Part shown: one piece after another, positions 1 through 9,151 of the stretch
Layout: every line of letters starts with the position of its first letter
Position numbering within the stretch: the first letter of the stretch is position 1
Assembly: GCA_963966185.1 (NCBI GenBank)
Contig: CAWZYM010000107.1
Coordinates: forward strand, 58,501-122,500
Direction of reading: 5' to 3'
DNA: 64,000 nucleotides
DNA from: Rhabditoides inermis
Taxonomy: Eukaryota > Nematoda > Chromadorea > Rhabditida > Rhabditidae
Made by a program: the position numbers and the translations under genes
Notes under the pieces: model-generated
Databases searched by the model: none
What the model was told of the DNA's origin: nothing
What the model saw: only the letters and a program-made list of their open reading frames with translations

Positions 1-3000
1 AGTTCATTGAAAAGTCTGGTCTTTGTCGCTGATTGGAGACTCGAAAGGTCCATCGAATTATTCAGTGCAACAGCGAGTTCTTGGAATGGTCGAAGGGTCA
101 CATTCACTCCAGCATCTTTCACGAGTTTCATCTTCAATCATCTATTTCCAGTGAGAATCCACTTGAAACTCACCATGGCAGTATAGTATTCGATACTCCA
201 TTTAGCGTCTCCATTTAAAAGTGATTGTGAGAAAAACGTCACATCTTTACAAACATATCGATACACATAGTTTTTGAGAAAAATATGTTTGTCTTTATCT
301 TCTTCTTTGTGATCACACAACTTGAGGTTGAAGACTGTTTCAAAGACGTCGTCGTAAGTCTAAATCAATGATTTGCTATAATGTATAATATCATTACTTG
401 AGTCTCAGCGATAGCATTATTCCAAAGATCAAATGTCGTTCGTTGAAGCTCAATGTTGTTCGCAAAAGTTTCCATATTTCTCTCCAAATTAAGAAATTCT
501 GAAAATAAAATGATTTTTTGTTATATTTTTAGTCGTAACCATTTTGAATGACAGCTTCGATTGATTTATCAAACACGGAATGATACAAAGCATTCAACTT
601 GCACGATGGAACCAATGACCTAAAATTTTGGGTGGTAAACAATTTAATCGTGTTAATCATCTGCATTGCATACAAAAAAAAGATAATGTAAAAATTGAAC
701 AGACTGAAAGTTCATGTGAGGTTTGTAAAACGGCGCAACAACCAAGGAAGAGACGTTTGCAATGTGTTTTTCTTCATTCAACAAATAATTGCATCCAGAA
801 GAGTATTCCGTGAACGATACAAACGTCCTAAATATGGTTCTATTTCAATTAAGTGAATTCATAAAAAAACTTACGTTGAAGAGAGAAATACAATGGGCAA
901 GAGAAACAGAATCATAGCTAGAATGAGAAAAGTCATTTTGCCTGAAAATGAAATAGTTGGAGAACTGGTATTAGAATTATATTTAGTAATGATACACTTA
1001 CTTTTTCTTAGAAAACAGATCAGAAAAGCGCAAACGACGACGAATAGACAAAATGATACTGTCACACTCAGAGAAAGAAATACATTTGTATTTGCATCAA
1101 CATTAATCTTTTCGATTCGGTTCACATAAGTTTGAAGTTTATCTACTGCCGAAATTATCTGAATGTTGTTGTTTAAAAAGGAAAGATTTCGTAATTACTT
1201 ACAATCGCACTGAATCTTGTCACTTCAACTTTTATTGATTGAACAGAAGGGATCTGACGAACTAACAAGTGTTTCAATTGTTTCTATTCAAAAGTACCTT
1301 ATACATAGTGTCTTTGATGAATGTAGCAACATGAGTTCCAATATCCGTTGGAGGCTTCTGTAAAATATCAAATATGTAAAAAGCAAATATATGTATCAGT
1401 ACCCCAAAAGAAAATTTTCCATTGTTACTTGTTACTTCTATAAGAATTTTTTCAGCTTTTGAGAATGATGTCTTCAGTTCTTCGAACATCGGGATATATT
1501 TCTTTTCATTTTCATCATTGGTTCGAATTTTTTTCTGTAACAAAGTAAAGACGTTGCTAAGTGAAAGCTATAAAAATCTGAAATTTTTACCAGAATGTCA
1601 TCATAACTCTCCCAAATTCTGTTGAACATATAATCGAGTTTGTTTCCGTCAGCGTCTGTCACACCTATCAGTTTCTGAGCTAGTGAATCGATGTCTCTCT
1701 AAAAATATTCAATCACTGGCTCTTGAATTTTGATTACTCACCATTCTCTGTTGAAGATTAGCATTATTCAAAAGTGTGGCCGATTCAAGTCGAGTATTGA
1801 TCTATAATCAAGTATACCTAACTGCATGTACTAGTTTGAATACCGTTGCTTTGGCCGTCAAAACAGAATTCATATTCTGCAATACGTCATCAAAAATGTC
1901 AACATTTTTACAGAATCCGTGCAACAAATCTCTTTTCAGTTCTGAAATACGGGTTTTTACTTTGCTACAAATTGGAACTCACGTGTAATCTGGCTATTGA
2001 TGATTTGATTTGTCCGAGAGGCAAGAGTCGAGTGAGTATCATAAGCGAAAAAGGCCAACACAGCAATGAGAGCCGAGAAGATTGCGAGAAGTACGACATA
2101 GCCAATAAGACACCGCTGAAAGATTACACTTGCGAAAGAACAAACCAATGTGAAGCTTACGAAGAGAATCTTCATTTTCCTCTCCAGTCCCACTTTCTTG
2201 ACGATTTTCTCCCTTTGTATGGAGGCAGTGATCGGCTGTTTGGATTGTTTGGATTGTTCGTTCGAGGCTCGCCTCACGAATGCCTCCGACTTGTGTGGGG
2301 TGGGTGTGGTGTCTCCCTTGGCCGCTGCTCTCTCGCTCTTCCCCGGTGTCTGGGTCGGCGTCTTGGTCGGCGTCAATGCTTTCACTTGTCTCTCAATCTC
2401 CGCCTGATCCTCCGCAATCGATTCCTTCACAAAGCACCGACACACCAGAATCGACACAGCTATGCCGGACAGAGAAACAAGCATTCCAACCACAAACAGT
2501 CCCACACGCCCCTCAAACACAAACCAGTACGTTTCAACCACCCAAACGTACAGCTGGATATTTGTTCTGCGCGGCAGCAAAGAAGGGCGACAGAGTGCCG
2601 TCAAGAGAGTCGTCCGTAACCAACTGAATACATGACACACACACAATGTATGTGTCCCTCTCCCTCTCCCTCTCCCTCTCCCACTGTCTACCTCCCTCTC
2701 CCTCTCCCACTGTCTACCTCCCTCTCCCTCTCCCTCTCTCCCCCTCTCTCTCCCCCTCTCTCTCCCCCGCTCTCTCCCCCTCTCTCTCCCCCTCTCTCTC
2801 CCCCTCTCTCTCCCCCTCTCTCTCCCCCTCTCTCTCCCCCTCTCTCTCCCCCTCTCTCTCACCCACTCTCTCACCCACTCTCTTACCCTCTCTCTCACCC
2901 ACTCTCTTACCCTCTCTCTCACCCTCTCTCTCACCGTCTCTCTTACCCTCTCTAATACCCTCTCTAATACCCTCTTTAATACCCTCTCCCTCTCCCTCCC

Positions 3001-3496
3001 TCTCTCTTTGAGCACTAGCTCCCACCCACTCGAATCGCTTGCATCAGCACATTGTCCTCGAGATAGTGCGAGTGTCTATCCCGGGGCGTGGAAAACGGCT
3101 TCAGCCACTCGCGGGACTCACGCTTCATAGGAGCCGTCTTCGGAAGGCGACACAGGTTCGCTCAAAGGGCACACGGATCAAGGCGCCAGTCTCTTCCAAC
3201 ACATATCACAAGTGATCCCAGCTGATTCACAGTCGGTACAAGGTAACCGCAAGTAATTCCGAGTAGTTTGAAGTCGTTTGAAGTACTCGGAAGGCCAATC
3301 GGAAGGCATATCGCAAGACTGACAGCTACTTGACGCAAGCAGCCGACTACTCACGGATTTCTTTGGTTTTATAGGTGTTGATGAGATCGGATGTCGCATC
3401 TGAGGACACGAGAGGAGCACATAGGAGGGAGAAGAGGAGAATACTGAAAGGTTCACTCGGACAAAGTATCGATTGGTTATCGAGAAATGTCGTCAT
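1..3496 (-). CDS. Prominin-like pentaspan membrane protein, diverged copy A (3' end outside window)
   Basis: This is the most diverged paralogue. Its exons, in transcription order, are 3496-3355, 3160-3030, 2623-2552, 2511-2161, 2115-1983, 1941-1844, 1801-1742, 1698-1591, 1534-1403, 1357-1298, 1253-1203, 1158-1002, 941-875, 827-705, 619-540, 498-398, 359-174 and 131 to beyond position 1. All have GT-AG borders and exactly the same lengths and phases as copy B, so no frame break is visible. The last exons (fifth membrane span and tail) lie outside the window. Relative to copies B-E it has many substitutions. Its intron 2 (2624-3029) is 406 nt against 135 nt, because of an expanded CT-rich microsatellite. 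It also has a canonical tttcag acceptor at exon 6 where the others have tttaag. It may be the ancestral or functionally separate paralogue. The family call rests on copy B. Confidence 0.75.
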
Positions 3497-3774
3497 CAAC
3501 AGTCAAGCTATGGACATCGCATGTGAAAGCGTTCATTGTTGCCCGGTGAAATGACAGCGACCGGTCGATTTTTCCCAAATGACAAACTAAGAGATTTGTT
3601 CGATACAGCATGGCAAATATAATTTTTAGCTCAAAATCTGCGCAAATTCGCATATCCTTTTTCTAATAGTTCTAATGGTGTAGTGAGCCCTTTACGATAG
3701 AAAATACAACAGTCTCTGATTCACGTTCTCAGATGATATCGATTGATTATCTATTAATCTTCATAAATTCATAG
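3497..3774. promoter_or_regulatory. Divergent intergenic region between prominin-like gene and plus-strand gene
   Basis: About 280 bp separate the minus-strand prominin-like start (3496) from the first recognisable plus-strand exon (3775). Equivalents are 12893-13173, 22287-22567 and 31792-32072. The segment is AT-rich, with no long open frame. A short plus-strand ORF beginning MTATGRFF near 3552 might be a first exon of the divergent gene. A shared bidirectional promoter is inferred from geometry only. I recognise no TATA box or initiator with confidence. Confidence 0.4.
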
Positions 3775-4642
3775 CGATACCGGAAATCAACGTATTAGGC
3801 TATCAGGTTTACAATCTGTACGAAATAGCCAGCAGCGAGGGAAACGTAGGAAACAGGTTGAATAGTTGGGTGGAAGAGTGGCCTAGTCTCCTGCCATACC
3901 TGAGGATGTTGATTGGATCAGGTCGAAAGGGGCGACCGGCCGAGAATCGCATCGTCGAAAGAATGACGGGGACAAGAGGGCAGACGACGGATCGAGAGAA
4001 AATGACGGTGCGCATCGAGTGAGAAGGCAAGTGACATTCGGCTGAAACGCACGTTTGCAGCAGGTTAGTCAAACGTATCCCTCTGATCATCAGGTTAGTC
4101 AAACGTATCCCTCTGATTATCAGGTTAGTCAAACGTTTCAGATGATTTTCAGATGACAAGGCGGCACAAGAGCGCCTCATACAGGAGTTGGACGTGATCT
4201 GGGAGAAGATCCCCAAGGACACAAACAAGCGCGGCGTCAACATCTGCGAGTTCTACCAGAAGATCTACCAGTTCGCGGAGAAGCGCCCTCGCTGCGTACC
4301 CGGAAACGCGCTGATCCGCGCGTACGAGCTGGTGAAGCGGACCAGTTTCGACCCTCGAGTGAGTTTACACCGCATTCCTATCTCCATTTTGTGCTGACTT
4401 TATTCATTCAGATGATCGAGAAGTTCGTCGAGATCGAGCGGCAGCTGCCTCTTGCCTTTGTCTACGGACAGCGCGTCGCCGGCAAGAGGCAGCTCATGGT
4501 ATACCGTAACCGGAACGGTTACGGTTACCCGCTCTGGTTCGGGGTCGTGCACGACAAGGAGGTTGAGAAGAGCGACCCCGAACTGGTGCGCCTGTGGGTG
4601 CGCCAGCCCGGCGACCATGCCCCCCCCCCCGTCCGACACTAG
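3775..4642 (+). CDS. Unrecognised plus-strand gene of the repeat unit, copy 1 (11-C allele)
   Basis: The two well-supported exons are 4153-4358 and 4412-4642, joined in phase by a 53-nt GT-AG intron. An upstream exon at 3775-3921 (reading IPEINVLGYQVYNLYEIA) joins in phase if the donor at 3922 is used, across a 231-nt intron containing 30-bp repeats. The product is rich in charged and aromatic residues (VIWEKIPKDTNKRGVNI; PLAFVYGQRVAGKRQL) and I do not recognise a family. The true start is unresolved. Near the C-terminus a run of 11 C (4620-4630) sets the frame, and here it ends soon after in VRH. A poly(A) signal (aataaa) follows near 4750. The gene lies divergently to the prominin-like gene. 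Confidence 0.5.
4061..4137 (+). repeat. 30-bp direct repeats in the intron of the plus-strand gene
   Basis: The unit caggttagtcaaacgtatcc plus 10 more bases occurs at 4061-4090 and 4091-4120, with a partial third at 4121-4137. Each begins with a donor-like cag/gttagt. The same triplet occurs in the other units, starting near 13460, 22854 and 32359. They lie just upstream of the acceptor at 4152. Confidence 0.9.
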
Positions 4643-4837
4643 CCTCCATCGCAAAATTTTCTGTCCCCGCAAGTAGTGTTCCCCTCATTCGTTCTGTGCT
4701 CCTTTGTTTGGTACCATTGTTTGTGCTTGTATCATATATGCTGTACATAATAAATATATTCGAACTGTTCCCATGCCTTTAGGCTTACTCATGAACCAGT
4801 ATGCGAAGCATCGAGTTTAGCATGGAGTTAGGCTAAG

Positions 4838-4840
<3 letters not shown>

Positions 4841-4896
<56 letters not shown>
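4841..4896. repeat. (AG)n microsatellite downstream of the plus-strand gene
   Basis: This is a pure AG run. It recurs at about 14241-14292, 23640-23704 and 33140-33187 with different lengths. Units 1 and 3 share the flank ggagagttcaataatagc, whereas units 2 and 4 share ggagtccaataacagc. Confidence 0.97.
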
Positions 4897-4901
<5 letters not shown>

Positions 4902-5344
4902 TTCAATAATAGCAGATAATCTTTAGGCTTGATCGAGAAGACCTACTTATCATCGGACATCTGTCAAATGTAGCCAAGATTTGCAGGACTCTCTATACTT
5001 CAAGTGCATGATCCATCGCCACTCAGCACCCACTTCATTCAATCAAATTGTTCGTGTATCGCCTTCATTTCCACTCCACAACACTCTTAAACTACTAGTT
5101 TTCCGGGCGCTAACGCGCCTTTCGAAATCATCCATTTTGAAGATACCTCGTGCCAGGATTAAGCCCGACTTCGCATACGCGTATCTCTAAAAATACTCAA
5201 AAAATCCAGCTCCAAAACACATCTGTAGACCCACCCAAAGTACCCCCATTCACATCCTAACAACACTCATACAACTTCCGGATAGCTAATTAGCATAAAT
5301 ACAAAGTCAGAATCCATGAACCTGGAATAGACCGTGGTTGGTAG

Positions 5345-5803
5345 CTTATACCACCCTGGGCTATACGCTTATACCACCCCTGGGTGGCATAAGCTTTTCA
5401 GGTCATAACTTCTTTCAAAATTGACTCTCACAATTCTAGTTTAGCGGGTTCGAAAGCTCATCTTGCCGGCTTTCTAACAGACTATTAACATCTATACTTT
5501 ACTTTACTAGTTAATCCTTTATCGGCCATTGAAATTTCGAAAATTTCAATGGGGGGACCCTTAGGATCGAAATTTTTTTGTCTCGAATCAACTTCAAAGT
5601 AACTTCTAAAATCTTCCAAGTCTTCAATGATACCAAAAAAGTGTAAAAAAAAACCCATATCAACACTCCATTCTGAGCCGATAATTCAGAGACCGCTCTA
5701 GGTGCCTCCGTACCCAACGATTCGGCGGGGTGTGACCCTTATACCACCCAGGGGTGGCATAAATGTAATGTGTGACAATTATACCAGCCCTGGGTGGCAT
5801 AAG
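5345..5803. repeat. Cluster of palindromic ACCACCCCTGGGTGG motifs
   Basis: Four related near-palindromes (core ACCACCCCTGGGTGGCAT, flanked by TTAT and AAG) lie at about 5345-5360, 5368-5393, 5738-5763 and 5779-5803. Unit 2 has the same four. Units 3 and 4 keep only the first pair, because the second pair falls in the replaced spacer. Function unknown; each could form a short hairpin or bind a dimeric protein. Confidence 0.85.
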
Positions 5804-5917
5804 CCAACCAGACCCTTTCTTTTTTTCGGACAAATCGAAAGCTTGACCCACCCAAGTTTGAGGTAATTTCAAAGTTTCGCTCATCTTATGATGTGGTCAA
5901 CTCTAATTTTGGAACGC

Positions 5918-5935
5918 TCTGCATTTGGCAGAGCA
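5918..5935 (+). other. Short conserved hairpin gctctgc/gcagagc
   Basis: A 7-bp perfect stem with a short loop lies about 40 bp after the sequence gaggtaatttcaaagtttcg. The same block occurs in every unit. A diverged form is at about 59480-59560 (ggtaatttcaagtttcgctc, then tttggcggagcac), which shows that it belongs to a dispersed repeat family. Confidence 0.6.
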
Positions 5936-6219
5936 CTATATGAAAGACTAAAGGTGAGGAAAGCAAATATATATTTATGCAACTTTTTATTATTCAAGTG
6001 TCTCCATCACAAACAACACTCACACATATCTCCACAATACTCACCATCCACAGTTCCTTGGTCTCAGTGCATGTATGCCATTATTTTATAACACTTGTCA
6101 CAACATTGTGACGTCGTTGATGCTTTCATAAAAAACATTCCAGTTGTCCCACACATATGTCCCTCACACCCGCCGCCGGCTGACCCCCGCCTCCGTTCCG
6201 ACCGATCCGGCCGATTTCA

Positions 6220-7281
6220 GGGGCTGAACTTGCCGGAAATGGATTGAGGCCCAGAAAATGACTGGATTGAGATTATAACGTGAAACTTCGCAGAGAGTAC
6301 CGCAGAGTGATAGGGAAGGTCTAGAAGAAAACCGCATGTCGATATCTTTTCTTATATTCAAATCGTATCTCAAAGCGCGCCTCACAAATGGGGTCCGGCT
6401 GCGGGTAGTGAGAGACAGGGAGAGAAGGAGAGAGAGAGAGAGAAGATTCAGAGAAAATAAGTATACAGGGACCTTTTCCGGCCCTGTACGAGTCTGGCGG
6501 TACCCATTTCAAACTCTTTATCTAATTTCCGGGCACGTTTCGGACATGATAAGATATCGGGTTACTGTAGCTAGTACTGGTTTACTGTATATTGAAAGTC
6601 AGAGATAATCCAGGGAGAGGATTCAAAGGTGTTTTTAGACAGATTCGAGGATACTGAGTTCGAAGAAAGCATTAGCATTCTATGGGGGTGTGATTTGATG
6701 TATATCACTGATCATTTGCCCTCAAGGGGTGAATTAGCCGGAAAAGGATTGAGGCCCAGAAAGTGACTGGATTAAGATTATAACGTGAAACTTCGCAGAG
6801 AGTACCGCAGAGTGACAGGGAAGGTCTGAGAGAAAACCGCATGTCGATATCTTTTCTTATATTCAAATCGTATCTCAAAGCGCGCCTCGCAAATGGGGTC
6901 CTGCTGCGGGTAGTGAGAGACAGGGAGAGAAGGAGAGAGAGAGAAGATTCAGAGGAAATAAGTATACAAAGATTTTTTCCGGCCCTGTACGAGTCTGACG
7001 GTACCCATTTCAAGCTCTCTTTCTGATTTCCGAGCACGTTTCGGACATGATAAGATATCGGGTTACTGTAGCTAGTACTGGTTCACTGTATATTGAAAGT
7101 CAGAGATAATCCAGGGAGAGGATTTAAAAGTGTTTCTAGACAGATTCGAGGATACTGAGTTCGAAGAAAGCATTAGCATTCTATGGGGGTGTGATTTGAT
7201 GTATATCACTGATCATTTGCCCTCAAGGGGTGAATTAGCCGGAAATGGATTGAGGCCCAGAAAGTGACTGGATTGAGATTA
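6220..7281 (+). repeat. ~505-bp tandem duplication (about 2.1 copies), unit 1
   Basis: Copies begin at 6220, 6726 and 7227 (the last only ~55 bp), each opening with gggg-tgaa-t-gccggaaa. They contain short purine runs and no supported gene. The other units have the same arrangement at 15614-16675, 25119-26180 and 34488-35549. In unit 4 the second copy carries a ccggctgcggg variant otherwise typical of the first copy, which suggests local gene conversion. Confidence 0.93.
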
Positions 7282-8239
7282 GCAGACGGGCACATACCGC
7301 CCGTTCTGACTACAACTGCAGGACGGAGCCGCCAACCATGGAGGAGCTGCTTGTGTGCATGAAAAAGCTGAAGAATGGGAAGGCTGCCGGAGACGACGAC
7401 CTCACCCGGAGATGATGAAGGCTCTGCCCGCCTTTGGGATCCGTGAGCTGCATCGGCTGATCGTCAACATCTGGGAGATGAAGGATGTGCCTGACTCGTG
7501 AAGAAACGCCATCATCGTCCCGTTGCTGAAGAAGGGCAGCGCCACCGACCCAGCCAACTACCGTGGTATCTCATTGATCCGCGTGTGCTACAAGCTGGTG
7601 GAGCGACTGCTGCTACTTCGCATTGTGGAGCACCGCGAGAAGACCGCCCGAGACGAGCAACCGAGGTAGCGGAAGTTGGTGGTCTGCGCGATCTTCTCTC
7701 CATTGGCAGTGAACTCCTCCTTTACTCCTCGCGGGATTGTCATCGACTCGCACTTGTCCGGCCTGAGGGTCAGATCGTACGAGACGGCGAGGAGACTGAG
7801 ACGGTCGACAGCTTTCTGCAGGTTAACAGGGTCTTCTCCAAACAGAGCATTGTAGTCGAGGTCGGTGACTTTCCGTCCTGTCGTGTGCAGCTCCACTCCT
7901 CCTCCACACTCCTCCACCACACGTCGCATCACGTCGTCGATGACGTAGTTGAACAGAAGCGGGCCGCAGACGGATCCTTGGCGCACTCCAGTCCGGACGG
8001 CGAACTGCTGCGTGATTCCGCAAGGAGTGCGGACAGCGGCAGTAGTACGGCTGTACAGGTCTCGTAGAATGTCGACTAGCGGGGCTGGTACTCCGTCGGC
8101 GCGCACCGCATCGAAGAGGCGGTCTCTATCGGGACTGTCGATTGCTGCCCGGAAGTCGACAAAGATGATGTAAGTCGGCTTCTTGAATCGGGCACGCAGG
8201 TCGACGATCCGTCTCAGAGAGAAGACGGCGTCGATGGTA
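7282..8239. mobile_element. Internally inverted LINE reverse-transcriptase fragment, unit 1
   Basis: Plus-strand 7282-7660 encodes an N-terminal RT stretch (KNGKAAG; PLLKKGSATDPANYRG; ...EKTARDEQ). It abuts minus-strand 8239-7661, which encodes the middle and end of the same RT (TGVRQGSVCGPLLFNYVIDD; NFRYLG). The segment is thus inverted inside the element. The catalytic YADD box is lost by an in-frame 9-bp deletion (DLDYNALFGED where the unique copy has YADDIALLGED), and the N-terminal half has stops and a frameshift. It is a dead remnant and predates the array expansion, because all units share it. Confidence 0.9.
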
Positions 8240-8631
8240 ACCTTATTATGGTCAAGTGGTCAGAACTGGTTCACACGATGCTCGCCGGCTAAGGAGCGAC
8301 AATGCTCCAGATGATCTACGGAGAATCGGCCGAGGAGGAGAGTCTACTTCGTGCGTGAGAGAGCTATACAGTATACACTGATGAGACACCACCACTTTGT
8401 GACTGCCAATAAAGATCTTATGGCGACTAACCATCGTATTGCAGTATGTAGTATTAAATACAACTTTTTTTTCTGGCTTCGCGCGTGTATCCGCGCGGAA
8501 ATCAAATGTTTTTGCGCGCCTCACTTATGACTAGATAAGTGTGTGATTGCCTGACAGTGTGGTGCCCGCGCGCACACACGACTTTGCATGTTCTTTTTTA
8601 CATTGCTCTGCGTACTATCTCTACGAAACAT

Positions 8632-8992
8632 AATACTTGGTCAGAGTGTGAACAGATCGAGAACCTGGAGGCGAATGATGAGTTTGTCTTTCTAGCCACA
8701 ACGCCACAACGACAACGCAGCTTGTGATGGAGACGAGACATCTCCCAGCTGCACTCGAGTTGTTATCGGCATGGCATATTTGAAAAGAAACAAGTAGTTT
8801 AATACAATTAAAACTAGTAATTCAGGTTTTACATTTTTCCAGTTCCCATTGCGAAGATGATAAGCGACAGCGCTACTTGTGCGAAATGACAACAAATTTG
8901 ATGAACATTTGCCTAAAAATGACGTTTTTCGTCTTGTATTCCGGCCATCCGAGTTTGTCGGTCAGGAAAGGGTATATAAAAAATGCAATGAA
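8632..8992 (+). pseudogene. Possible C-type-lectin-like exon remnants, unit 1
   Basis: Two plus-strand stretches resemble parts of a C-type lectin domain. One reads TWSECEQIENLEANDEFVFL (about 8638-8697). The other, after a ttttccag acceptor near 8840, reads HCEDDKRQRYLCEM and matches the closing C-x(n)-YLCE pattern of the fold. The middle of the domain is missing and the second stretch runs on without further lectin features. Equivalents lie near 18030, 27530 and 36900. A chance match is quite possible. Confidence 0.3.
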
Positions 8993-9151
8993 AAAAGAAA
9001 ACAATTGTTGCGAAAAGAGTTTGTTTTTCAAAGTTTTGGTCAATTTTTATGCACAATCGAAAACAAAGTCAGCTATGACAGACATATTGCACATTGACCT
9101 CTAAGTGATAAAGTGCTAAGTGATAAGAAACTGTAAGGTGTAATGACTTGT

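Noticed and set aside
1957..3015. Long Arg/Glu/Gly-rich (minus) and Ser/Pro/Leu-rich (plus) frames of 100-350 codons.
   Set aside because: They are translations of the expanded CT microsatellite in intron 2 of copy A. Similar frames at 57,837-58,435 are the same artefact.
3775..3921. Weak resemblance of the upstream plus-strand exon to an ARID DNA-binding domain (LY spacing and a downstream Trp).
   Set aside because: Too few family positions match and the following exons show nothing supporting it, so no function was assigned.
7498..8067. A 189-codon plus-strand frame repeated in every unit.
   Set aside because: It is the antisense shadow of the inverted RT fragment, which shows the recognisable GVRQGSVCGPLLF motif on the other strand.
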